A stretch of 6,605 bases of DNA, from the NCBI GenBank assembly GCA_016199375.1, contig JACQGV010000033.1, positions 1-6,605 of the forward strand. The letters are read 5' to 3'. The notes below the pieces were generated by a model, which ran no database searches, had not been told where the DNA came from, and saw nothing but the letters and a program-made list of their open reading frames with translations. Below are positions 1 through 5,598 of the stretch, one piece after another. Within the stretch, counting starts at the first letter, position 1; each line of letters opens with the position of its first letter. Origin of the DNA: Chloroflexota bacterium (GTDB lineage: Bacteria > Chloroflexota > Dehalococcoidia > SHYM01). Position numbers and translations under genes: made by a program.

Positions 1-182
1 ATGGGGCTGGAGCTCTGGGCCTCGAGCTTGAACAGCGCCCCCTCCGGAAAGCGGCTCTCCACCGACGAGGCGGTGATCCGGATGGGCCCGCCCTGGGCGC
101 GGACGCCGTGGCTGCGGACACCCGCCAGCACCAGAGGGACCAGCAACACCAGGGCGAACATCATGGCCTTGCGCAATCCCAT
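1..182 (-). CDS. Exported protein of unknown function, N-terminal part only (runs off left edge)
   Basis: Sixty codons are visible, starting at ATG 182 and cut by the window edge. I chose ATG 182 because GAGGTG at 194-189 lies 6 bases upstream. In-frame ATG 188 and GTG 191 would abut or overlap that site. The protein begins with a typical Sec signal peptide: MGLRK, then a hydrophobic run of about 17 residues (MMFALVLLVPLVLAG), then a likely signal peptidase I site after VRA, before QGG. The mature start contains ITASSVESRFPEGALFKLEA, which looks like the opening strands of a beta-sandwich. I have a weak recollection of similar openings in Chloroflexota secreted proteins with a peptidase-MA-like domain, but no catalytic part is visible here. 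The gene starts 28 bases after the mutL stop, so it is probably the last visible gene of the same operon. Its function is unassigned. Confidence 0.72.
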   Translation of the reverse strand, partial: MGLRKAMMFALVLLVPLVLAGVRSHGVRAQGGPIRITASSVESRFPEGALFKLEAQSSSP

Positions 183-210
183 TCCCATCACCTCAAAGTC
201 AACCCTGACC

Positions 211-2007
211 TCAGCCCCGCCGCCCGAACTCCCGCTCCAGTTGGCTGGCGGCGATGTGCAACATAGTCGGCCGTCCGTGGGGGCAGGTCCGCGCCCCCGG
301 GGTCGCCTCCAACCGGCCGAGGAGCTCGCGCATCTCTTCCAAGCCCAGCCGCTGGCCCGCCCGCACCGCGCCGTGGCAGGCGATGGCTGCGGCGGCCCGC
401 TCCTCCCAGCTCGCCAGGGCCTCCTCTCGTCCCATGAAGTCCAGCACCTCCCGCAGCGCCGCAGAGGGCTCCCTCGTCCGCAGGGCAGCGGGCACCGCCC
501 GCAGCAGGCAGCTTCCGGGGCCGAAGCCCTCCAGCAAGAAGCCGCTCCGGGCCAGGTTCTCGGCCTGGCTCTCGGCGAGGCGCGCCTGCTGCGGGGTCAG
601 CTCCACAGCCACGGATGCCAGCAGCGCCTGGCTCTGGACCTTCTCGCCGCGCCGCTCCTCCAGGAGCTGGTTGTAAAGAATACGCTCGTGGGCCGCGTGC
701 TGGTCCACCAGGAACACGCCGTCGGGACCCTCGGCCACGATATAGGTCTCGGCGACCTGTCCGACAACCCGCAGCGCCGGCAGCTCGCGGCCAGCCGCCG
801 GCCCCTCCGTGCCCGGCCCGCTGGGGCGCTCGCCGTTCCGGGGAGCAGGGCCCGCGGAGGTTGGCGGCAGCGCCGGGGCCACGGGAGCGGGCGGGCCGGC
901 CAGCGGGGCCCCCTGAAACCTGGGCGCGGAGTAGGGCGCCGCTATGACAGCCTGCCCCGCCGCGGCTCCGACGGGCGCCGGCTCCCGCGCGAGAGCGGGC
1001 ACCGGCGCCTGCAGCGCCAGGGCCCGCTGGACCTCCCGGAAGACCGCCCCCGCCACGGCGGCCTCGCTGCGGAACCTTACCTGGGCCTTCGTGGGATGCA
1101 CGTTCACGTCCACGTCCTCGGTCGGTACGGCGATCATAACGGCGGCGAGGGGGTGCCGCCCCGTCATCAGCATGCCCTTGTAGGCCTCCTCCAGGGCGAA
1201 GACCAGGGCCCGGTTCTGCACCCAGCGGCCGTTCACGAAGAGGCTGACCTGGGCGCGGCTGGCCCGCGCCACCGACGGCGGGCTGACCAGCCCCTTCACT
1301 CGGACCCGGGAGCCAGCGCCTGCCTCCGGGGCGCTCCCCAGCGGCAGGAGGCTGGCGGCGACCTGGTGGCCGTAGACCGCCGCGGCCGCGTCCCGCAGCG
1401 CGCCCGAGCCCGGCGACTGGAGGGCCGGCCGGCCCTCCAGCGTCAAGGTGAAGGCGACGTCCGGTCGGGCCAGGGCCAGGCTGCTCACCAGGTGGGCGAT
1501 GTGGCCCTCTTCGGTGGCATTGCTCTTGAGGAACTTGAGGCGGGCGGGCACCGCCTTGAACAGCTCTCGAACCGTCACCGTCGTCCCCGGAGGGCAGCCC
1601 CGGCTGCCCCGCGACACCAGCTTCCCGTCCCGGAAGTGGATGTAGGCGCCGGCGGCGTGGTCGGGAGGCCGGGTGGCCAGCGCGACCTCCGCCACCGCGG
1701 CGATGCTGGGCAGCGCCTCGCCCCGGAATCCCAGGGTGCTCACCTGCTGCAGGTCCTCAGGGCGGCTGATCTTGCTGGTGGCGTGGCGCTCGAAGGCCGC
1801 CTCCAGCTCCTCCGGCGGGATGCCGCCGCCGTTGTCACTCACCCGCAGCAGCCGCACCCCGCCGCCCGCCACCTCGATGGTGATCCTGGTGGCGCCGGCG
1901 TCCAGGGAGTTTTCGAGGAGCTCTTTAGCTACGGAGGCGGGGCGCTCGATCACCTCGCCAGCGGCGATCTGGGAGACGACGTCTGGGGGCAGGACGCGGA
2001 TGGCCAT
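211..2007 (-). CDS. mutL: DNA mismatch repair protein MutL, endonuclease type
   Basis: This 598-residue protein couples MutS mismatch recognition to strand nicking and excision. The N-terminal GHKL ATPase is clear: QIAAGEVIERPASV, KELLENSLDAG with E29 and N33 at the E. coli positions, DNGGGIPPEEL, RHATSKI and LGFRGEAL. The transducer domain has VNGRWVQNR and DVNVHPTKAQVRF. A Pro/Ala-rich linker spans about residues 340-410. The C-terminal dimerisation domain carries the nuclease motifs of MutLs from MutH-less bacteria: DQHAAHE at 435-441, ACH around C544, CPHGRP at 575-580, and FGR near the end. Two positions deviate: N446 replaces the second Glu of DQHA-x2-E-x4-E, and ACH replaces ACR. ATG 2007 fits the family N-terminus (MAIRVLPPDVV). 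A GTG at 2028 is in frame but would bury the promoter. No Shine-Dalgarno site is visible. Confidence 0.97.
   Translation of the reverse strand: MAIRVLPPDVVSQIAAGEVIERPASVAKELLENSLDAGATRITIEVAGGGVRLLRVSDNGGGIPPEELEAAFERHATSKISRPEDLQQVSTLGFRGEALPSIAAVAEVALATRPPDHAAGAYIHFRDGKLVSRGSRGCPPGTTVTVRELFKAVPARLKFLKSNATEEGHIAHLVSSLALARPDVAFTLTLEGRPALQSPGSGALRDAAAAVYGHQVAASLLPLGSAPEAGAGSRVRVKGLVSPPSVARASRAQVSLFVNGRWVQNRALVFALEEAYKGMLMTGRHPLAAVMIAVPTEDVDVNVHPTKAQVRFRSEAAVAGAVFREVQRALALQAPVPALAREPAPVGAAAGQAVIAAPYSAPRFQGAPLAGPPAPVAPALPPTSAGPAPRNGERPSGPGTEGPAAGRELPALRVVGQVAETYIVAEGPDGVFLVDQHAAHERILYNQLLEERRGEKVQSQALLASVAVELTPQQARLAESQAENLARSGFLLEGFGPGSCLLRAVPAALRTREPSAALREVLDFMGREEALASWEERAAAAIACHGAVRAGQRLGLEEMRELLGRLEATPGARTCPHGRPTMLHIAASQLEREFGRRG
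1417..1440. repeat. Perfect 24-bp GC-rich palindrome inside mutL
   Basis: The 24 bases read the same on both strands: each 12-base arm runs CTGGAGGGCCGG (1417-1428) and its complement. In mutL they encode LEGRPALQ, residues 190-197, in the part of the N-terminal half just before the transducer domain. The symmetry stops exactly at 1416/1441. It could be a chance product of GC-rich codon use, a strong mRNA hairpin, or a protein-binding or restriction-related site. The sequence alone does not decide between these. Confidence 0.6.
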
Positions 2008-2018
2008 AGCGGTGACGC

Positions 2019-2027
2019 ATTCTAGCA
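2019..2027 (-). promoter_or_regulatory. Extended -10 promoter element for mutL
   Basis: On the minus strand TGC-TAGAAT (2027 to 2019) matches the extended -10 pattern TGn-TATAAT, with 5 of 6 core bases. No convincing -35 lies upstream, which is normal for extended -10 promoters. Transcription would start near 2012, leaving only about 4-5 bases before ATG 2007. That fits the absence of a Shine-Dalgarno site, so the mutL message may be essentially leaderless. mutL may also be read through from mutS. Confidence 0.5.
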
Positions 2028-2037
2028 CGCGGCCCCG

Positions 2038-2100
2038 TTACCCTTGGCGGTCCAGCTTCCCCTTCAGCTCGTATAGGGTTGGCCAGCGCCTCCAGGGGCG
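2038..2100 (-). pseudogene. Relic of the mutS 3' end upstream of mutL
   Basis: Read on the minus strand this stretch gives PLEALAN, then after one extra base near 2077, LYELKGKLDRQG and a stop (TAA, 2040-2038). The intact MutS ends PLEALTVLYELKGKLK. The resemblance also holds at the DNA level: 19 of 20 bases match between 2054-2073 and 2683-2702, with weaker similarity (about 19 of 27 columns, one gap) beyond. The relic has no start codon and is out of frame with itself, so it makes no MutS. It may extend weakly further upstream, where DVVFFPPLEAL aligns with DLDGLTPLEAL. I read it as the original mutS terminus, stranded when the toxin-antitoxin pair became lodged between it and the working gene. 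A partial tandem duplication is the alternative. Confidence 0.75.
2054..2100 (-). repeat. Direct repeat flanking the toxin-antitoxin pair, mutL-side copy
   Basis: This copy pairs with 2683-2728 in the same orientation. By hand alignment 38 of 47 columns match with one gap, and the match is almost perfect in the 20 bases that encode YELKGKL. The two copies bracket about 580 bases holding the toxin and antitoxin genes. The arrangement resembles the duplicated gene ends left by elements that insert at a 3' end and restore it, but no integrase or inverted repeats are seen. Confidence 0.75.
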
Positions 2101-2158
2101 GGAAGAAGACCACGTCCCACTTGACGATTCCTGCGATAGTGCTGAGGACGTCGAAGAA

Positions 2159-2386
2159 TTACGCCGCCACATACTGCCGCACATCCACCTGCACCCCGGC
2201 CTTCTCGGCTTCGTCCGCCGCCTCGCGGAGGGACCTGGTAGTCTCCTCGTTCACATACTCCTCACCGCAGTTGCCACAGACCAGGGCTGGTACGCCCTTA
2301 ACCACCAGGGTCATACTGCCCCGCGTAAGCAGGACAGCCATCCTTCCGGGCCGAGTCTCGCCGTGCCTACAGATGACGCACTTCAT
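2159..2386 (-). CDS. YgiT-type zinc-finger protein, putative antitoxin
   Basis: This 75-residue protein has two Cys-x2-Cys pairs, MKCVIC (C3, C6) and VCGNC (C37, C40). They are spaced as in the N-terminal zinc domain of MqsA/YgiT antitoxins, followed by GEEYVNEETTRSL and a helix ending in QVDVRQYVAA. Full MqsA carries a C-terminal helix-turn-helix for autoregulation. This protein stops before it, so it matches the short YgiT-type family often found beside DUF4258 genes. Its likely role is to bind and neutralise the neighbouring protein, with zinc holding the fold; this follows from family and context, not from a direct signal. The start ATG overlaps the toxin stop as ATGA, and AGGAG at 2397-2393 lies 6 bases upstream, a strong ribosome site. 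Antitoxin second in the operon with strong initiation would favour antitoxin excess. Confidence 0.88.
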   Translation of the reverse strand: MKCVICRHGETRPGRMAVLLTRGSMTLVVKGVPALVCGNCGEEYVNEETTRSLREAADEAEKAGVQVDVRQYVAA

Positions 2387-2679
2387 TGCTTTCTCCTACG
2401 GAAATCGGGCTCCCATTCCCGCCCATCCGGTTCGTACACCGTGATGATGAACGTGTCTCCCTCCCCAGGGTCTTGAGCCGACACGACATGGAGGGGCCTA
2501 CCGCCTACCCAGGCTAACACAAGCCGGGCTGGGTAAGGGAGGGCCTGGGGGTAGTTGTCAACAACTTCACCTCTCTCCAACACCATCCGCACTTCCTCCT
2601 CGGTGATTCGCCGCTGGATCATCCGCTTGACTGCGTGCACCCGGAAGATGAGCACTTGCCCTACCCCCGCCACTCTCAC
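2383..2679 (-). CDS. DUF4258 domain protein, putative toxin of a type II pair
   Basis: This 98-residue protein shows the DUF4258 pattern: VHAVKRMIQRRITEEEV (H15, R19, R23, R24) at the front, then GEVVDNYP, a central strand region with GRPLHVV, and the C-terminal FIITVYEPD, W and DFRRRK block. The family is thought to have a RelE/BrnT-like fold, and members are commonly paired with YgiT-type zinc-finger genes, as here. mRNA or RNA cleavage is therefore plausible but not shown. GTG 2679 overlaps the mutS stop as GTGA and has AAGGGG 8 bases upstream, so I prefer it. GTG 2655 (giving MLIFRVHAV) is an alternative nearer to the usual family start. Hand-counted G+C for 2161-2640 is about 62%, toward the low end of the flanks sampled, which hints at a separate origin. 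Confidence 0.87.
   Translation of the reverse strand: MRVAGVGQVLIFRVHAVKRMIQRRITEEEVRMVLERGEVVDNYPQALPYPARLVLAWVGGRPLHVVSAQDPGEGDTFIITVYEPDGREWEPDFRRRKQ
2393..2397 (-). promoter_or_regulatory. Strong ribosome binding site for the antitoxin gene
   Basis: AGGAG on the minus strand lies 6 bases before ATG 2386, within the last codons of the toxin gene. It fixes the antitoxin start. It is a better site than the one for the toxin, which starts with GTG, so more antitoxin than toxin would be expected per transcript. Confidence 0.7.
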
Positions 2680-5309
2680 TTTAGTTTCCCCTTCAGCTCG
2701 TAGAGCACGGTCAGGGCCTCCAGCGGCGTCAGGCCATCCAGGTCGAGCTGGGCCAGCGCCTGCTCCACGGGCGAGGGCTCCGCCAGCAGCGGGAGCTGCG
2801 CGGCCGGCGGGGCGGCGCGTCGCCCCCGGGCGGATGCCCGTTGCGCGGCCTGTCCGTCCCTGGCCGCGGCGCCCTCCAGCTCCGCCAGCGCCTCCTGGGC
2901 CCGGCGGATCACCGGCCGCGGCAGCCCGGCCAGCTGGGCCACGTGGATGCCATAGGACTTGTCGGCGCCGCCGGGTATGATCTTGCGCAGGAACACGACC
3001 CGTCCGCCCTCCTCCGTGACCGCCACGTTGCTGTTCCGCACCCGGGGCAGCACCCGCGCCAGCTCCGTCAGCTCCTGGTAGTGGGTAGCGAAGAGGGTCT
3101 TGGCCCCCAGCCGGGGGTGGTTGTGGATGAACTCAATGACCGCCCGCGCGATAGCCAGCCCGTCGTAGGTGCTGGTGCCGCGGCCGATCTCGTCCAAGAT
3201 AAGGAGCGACCTAGGTGTGGCGTGGTTGAGGATATAGGCCGTCTCCAGCATCTCCACCATGAAGGTGGACTGACCCGCCGCCAGGTCGTCCTGGGCCCCC
3301 ACGCGGGTGAAGATGCGGTCCACCAGCCCGAGGCGGGCGGACCCGGCGGGGACAAAGGAGCCGATCTGCGCCAGGAGGACGATGAGGGCGACCTGCCGCA
3401 GGTAGGTGGACTTGCCCGCCATGTTAGGCCCCGTGAGCACGACGACCTGGGCGTCGCGGCTGTCCAGGCGGCAGTCGTTGGGCACAAAGGGCTCGTCCAG
3501 GGCCCGCTCCACCACCGGATGGCGCCCGGCCGCGACCTCGATGCTCCCGCCCTCGTCCAGGGCGGGGCGGACGTAGCCGTAGCGGGAGGCTGCCTCGGCC
3601 AGCGCGGCGAAGACATCGGCCTGGGCGACGGCCCCCGCCGTGGCCAGGAGCAGGTCGGCGTGCCTGCCCACCTCCTGGCACAGCTCCCGGAAGAGCTGCG
3701 TCTCCAGACGCTGGAGGTCCTCCTGGGCGTGGAGGACGCGCCCCTCGTACTCCTTGAGCTCCGGGGTGTAGAAGCGCTCGGCGTTGGACAGGGTCTGCTT
3801 GCGGATGTAGTCGGGCGGCACCAGGCCCAGGTTGGCGGTGGAGACCTCCAGGTAGTAGCCGAAGACCTGGTTGTAGCCCACCTTGAGGCCCTTGATGCCG
3901 GTGCGCTCCCGCTCCCGGCGCTCCAGCTCCGCCAGGTAGCGGCGGGCGTTGCTGGCCAGGTCGCGCAGCCCGTCCAGCTCCGCCGAGTGGCCCGCGCGGA
4001 TAACGTTGCCGTCGCCGGGGGCGCTGGACGGGTCGTCGGCCAGCGCCTGGGCGATGAGGGACACCACATCCGGAGCAGGGCTCAGCGCCGCCGCCAGCCA
4101 GGTCACGGCGCCGCCGGCCTCCTCCACGCAGGCCCGCAGCTCGGGCAGACGCTCCAGCCCCCGGCGCAAGGACAGCAGCTCCCGCGGCCCTGCCGGGCTC
4201 GCCCGCACGCGGTTGGTCAGCCGCTCCAGGTCGGGCATGCCCTTCAGCAGCTCGCGCGCCCGGCCGCGCCGGATGGCGCTGGCGAAGAAGGCCCCCACGG
4301 CGTCGAGCCGGCGGTTCAGGGGCTCCAGCTTCAGCAACGGCTGGCCCAGCCAGCGCCGCAGCAGCCTCCCGCCCATGGCCGTCAGGGTCAGGTCCAGCAC
4401 CGAGAGGAGGGAGTGACCGCCCGCGCCGTAGCGGCCCGCCTCGAACAGCTCCAGGTTCCGCCGGGTGGCCGCGTCCAGGACCATGAACTCGCTGGTGGAA
4501 TAGGTCGCGAGCCGCGGGAGGCGCGCCAGGGCCTCGCGCTGGGTCTGCTCCAGGTAGCGGACCAGGGCGCCGGCGGCGCCGATGGCCAGGGGCAGCCCCT
4601 CGCAGCCGCAGCCTTCCAGGGAGGCCACCTCCAGGTGCTCCAGGAGCGCCCGCCGGGCGGCCTCAGGCTCGAACCAGCCGCCGTCCACCTCGGTGACGGC
4701 TACGCCAGTGCCAGCGGAGATATCATGGCCGCGCGGCAGCAGGACCTCGGCGGGCGCCAGGCGCTGGAGCTCGGCGGCGAGGGCGTCCAGAGGCAGCTGC
4801 GCCACGGCGAACTCGCCGGTGGTGATGTCGGCCACGGCGAGGCCCGCCTCCCCGTTCGCCGGCGGGCGCCGCGAGCCTCCGGGGCTGACGGGCTGGGCAC
4901 CCGCCAGCACGGCCACCAGGTTGTTGTTGGCCTTGCTGTCCAGCAGGTGGGGCTCCACCACCGTGCCCGGTGTCACCACCCGCACCACGTCCCGCTCCAC
5001 CAGGCCCACGCTGGCCTTGGGGTCGCTGAGCTGCTCCACGATGGCGACCTTGTAGCCGCGGTGGATCAGCTTGCCCAGGTAGTTGTCCAGGGCGTGGTAG
5101 GGGATGCCGGCCATGGGCACCCGCTGGCCCTTACCCATCTCGCGGGAGGTGAGGGTGATCTCCAGCTCGCGGGCGACGAGCTTGGCGTCCTCGTCGAAGC
5201 TCTCGTAGAAGTCGCCCAGGCGGAAGAGGACGATGGCCTGGGGGTAGTCCCGACCCACTCGGGACTTGATGCGCAGGTACTGGCGGCGGATGGGGGTGAC
5301 GGGCTCCAT
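2676..5309 (-). CDS. mutS: DNA mismatch repair protein MutS
   Basis: This 877-residue ATPase recognises mismatches and small loops and recruits MutL. The N-terminal domain has TPIRRQYLRIK and GDFYESFDEDA, with the mismatch-wedging Phe-x-Glu at F34/E36, then VPMAGIPYHA and VAIVEQ. Connector, lever and clamp domains follow, with GYNQVFGYYLEVS in the core. The ATPase has Walker A GPNMAGKST at 627-635, LILDEIGRGTSTYDG with D706-E707, and the FATHYQEL motif. Near the C-terminus QLPLL (838-842) resembles a sliding-clamp binding motif, followed by the tetramerisation tail ending LYELKGKLK. Length and motifs are normal. ATG 5309 was chosen because it gives the family N-terminus. The frame stays open for 174 more codons upstream, but that part is unlike MutS and overlaps the divergent gene. 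The stop overlaps the toxin GTG. Confidence 0.98.
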   Translation of the reverse strand: MEPVTPIRRQYLRIKSRVGRDYPQAIVLFRLGDFYESFDEDAKLVARELEITLTSREMGKGQRVPMAGIPYHALDNYLGKLIHRGYKVAIVEQLSDPKASVGLVERDVVRVVTPGTVVEPHLLDSKANNNLVAVLAGAQPVSPGGSRRPPANGEAGLAVADITTGEFAVAQLPLDALAAELQRLAPAEVLLPRGHDISAGTGVAVTEVDGGWFEPEAARRALLEHLEVASLEGCGCEGLPLAIGAAGALVRYLEQTQREALARLPRLATYSTSEFMVLDAATRRNLELFEAGRYGAGGHSLLSVLDLTLTAMGGRLLRRWLGQPLLKLEPLNRRLDAVGAFFASAIRRGRARELLKGMPDLERLTNRVRASPAGPRELLSLRRGLERLPELRACVEEAGGAVTWLAAALSPAPDVVSLIAQALADDPSSAPGDGNVIRAGHSAELDGLRDLASNARRYLAELERRERERTGIKGLKVGYNQVFGYYLEVSTANLGLVPPDYIRKQTLSNAERFYTPELKEYEGRVLHAQEDLQRLETQLFRELCQEVGRHADLLLATAGAVAQADVFAALAEAASRYGYVRPALDEGGSIEVAAGRHPVVERALDEPFVPNDCRLDSRDAQVVVLTGPNMAGKSTYLRQVALIVLLAQIGSFVPAGSARLGLVDRIFTRVGAQDDLAAGQSTFMVEMLETAYILNHATPRSLLILDEIGRGTSTYDGLAIARAVIEFIHNHPRLGAKTLFATHYQELTELARVLPRVRNSNVAVTEEGGRVVFLRKIIPGGADKSYGIHVAQLAGLPRPVIRRAQEALAELEGAAARDGQAAQRASARGRRAAPPAAQLPLLAEPSPVEQALAQLDLDGLTPLEALTVLYELKGKLK
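2683..2728 (-). repeat. Direct repeat flanking the toxin-antitoxin pair, mutS-side copy
   Basis: This is the intact partner of 2054-2100. It is the coding end of mutS (TPLEALTVLYELKGKL). Similarity to the other copy ends just before the last Lys codon and the stop. Beyond that point the two sequences are unrelated: the relic continues as DRQG-stop toward mutL, while this copy runs directly into the toxin start. The boundary of the inserted segment therefore falls at about 2682. Confidence 0.75.
2688..2693 (-). promoter_or_regulatory. Ribosome binding site of the toxin gene, embedded in the mutS tail codons
   Basis: AAGGGG on the minus strand spans the Lys-Gly codons of the MutS ending LKGKLK. 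It sits 8 bases before GTG 2679. The conserved MutS tail thus doubles as the toxin's Shine-Dalgarno site, and ribosomes finishing mutS would be placed to start the toxin. Confidence 0.55.
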
Positions 5310-5315
5310 GGGGCT

Positions 5316-5343
5316 ATTGTAGCCTTCAGCATGAGGGGCGCAA
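5316..5343 (-). promoter_or_regulatory. Candidate mutS promoter, leaderless geometry
   Basis: On the minus strand TACAAT (5321 to 5316) matches 5 of 6 bases of the -10 consensus. TTGCGC (5343 to 5338), which matches only TTG of the -35, lies 16 bases upstream. Six bases separate the -10 from ATG 5309, so transcription would begin at or next to the A of the start codon. No good Shine-Dalgarno site lies in reach: the nearest, GAAGG, is about 13 bases away and overlaps the promoter spacer. A leaderless mutS message is the natural reading. Confidence 0.5.
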
Positions 5344-5541
5344 CGGCCCGACCCATTGAAGGGTGCAGGAGGTGCCGGGCTTGTTAGGAAACAGCAGGTG
5401 GCTCGATCGCAGGCCTTGTCCCCTGGCGGCCTCCAGGGTGCGGCGGCCACCGGGACTGCGGGCGCTCCCGACCCTGGCGTTGCTGGCGGTGCAGCATAGG
5501 CGCACGCCTTCCCAGGTGGCATTCCACAGCTTGACAGAATA

Positions 5542-5550
5542 TGCGACAAT
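5542..5550 (+). promoter_or_regulatory. Weak candidate promoter of the lipoprotein gene
   Basis: TGC-GACAAT resembles an extended -10 with 4 of 6 core bases. A perfect TTGACA lies at 5531-5536, but only 8 bases away, too close to act as its -35. The site is 49 bases before ATG 5599, a reasonable leader length. It is the best candidate in the stretch but not strong. Confidence 0.28.
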
Positions 5551-5580
5551 GCGTGGGGAGCCCACTTCGTGTTCGCCCAC

Positions 5581-5586
5581 GGAGGT
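5581..5586 (+). promoter_or_regulatory. Ribosome binding site that decides the lipoprotein start
   Basis: GGAGGT lies 12 bases before ATG 5599, slightly far but the only strong site here. It argues against the in-frame GTG at 5569, which has none and would put this site inside the gene. Confidence 0.5.
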
Positions 5587-5598
5587 GCTTCTTCAGAT

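Larger units (their letters stand above)
5310..5598. other. Divergent intergenic region between mutS and the lipoprotein gene
   Basis: These 289 bases hold the upstream signals of both genes. Frames are open across it on both strands, as expected in GC-rich DNA, but none gives a recognisable protein. I see no tRNA, no clear terminator and no long repeat. The part between about 5345 and 5520 shows nothing I can name. Confidence 0.6.

Noticed and set aside
1..2025. A 674-codon plus-strand open frame opposite mutL
   Set aside because: It is antisense to an unmistakable mutL, is compositionally odd (very rich in Arg, Gly, Pro, Ala and His) and lacks recognisable domains. Long antisense frames are common in GC-rich genes.
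1925..2113. A 62-codon minus-strand frame across the mutS relic, with LEALANPIRA resembling ArsR-family starts
   Set aside because: The resemblance stops after a few residues. The frame then runs into mutL out of phase, and the similarity is explained by the shifted mutS tail.
2841..5387. An 848-codon plus-strand open frame opposite mutS
   Set aside because: Same reasoning: it mirrors mutS codon structure, is rich in Gln, Gly, Leu and His, and shows no domain.
5531..5550. TTGACA followed by GACAAT as a standard promoter
   Set aside because: The spacing is 8 bases, not 16-18, and no -10 lies at the proper distance from the TTGACA.
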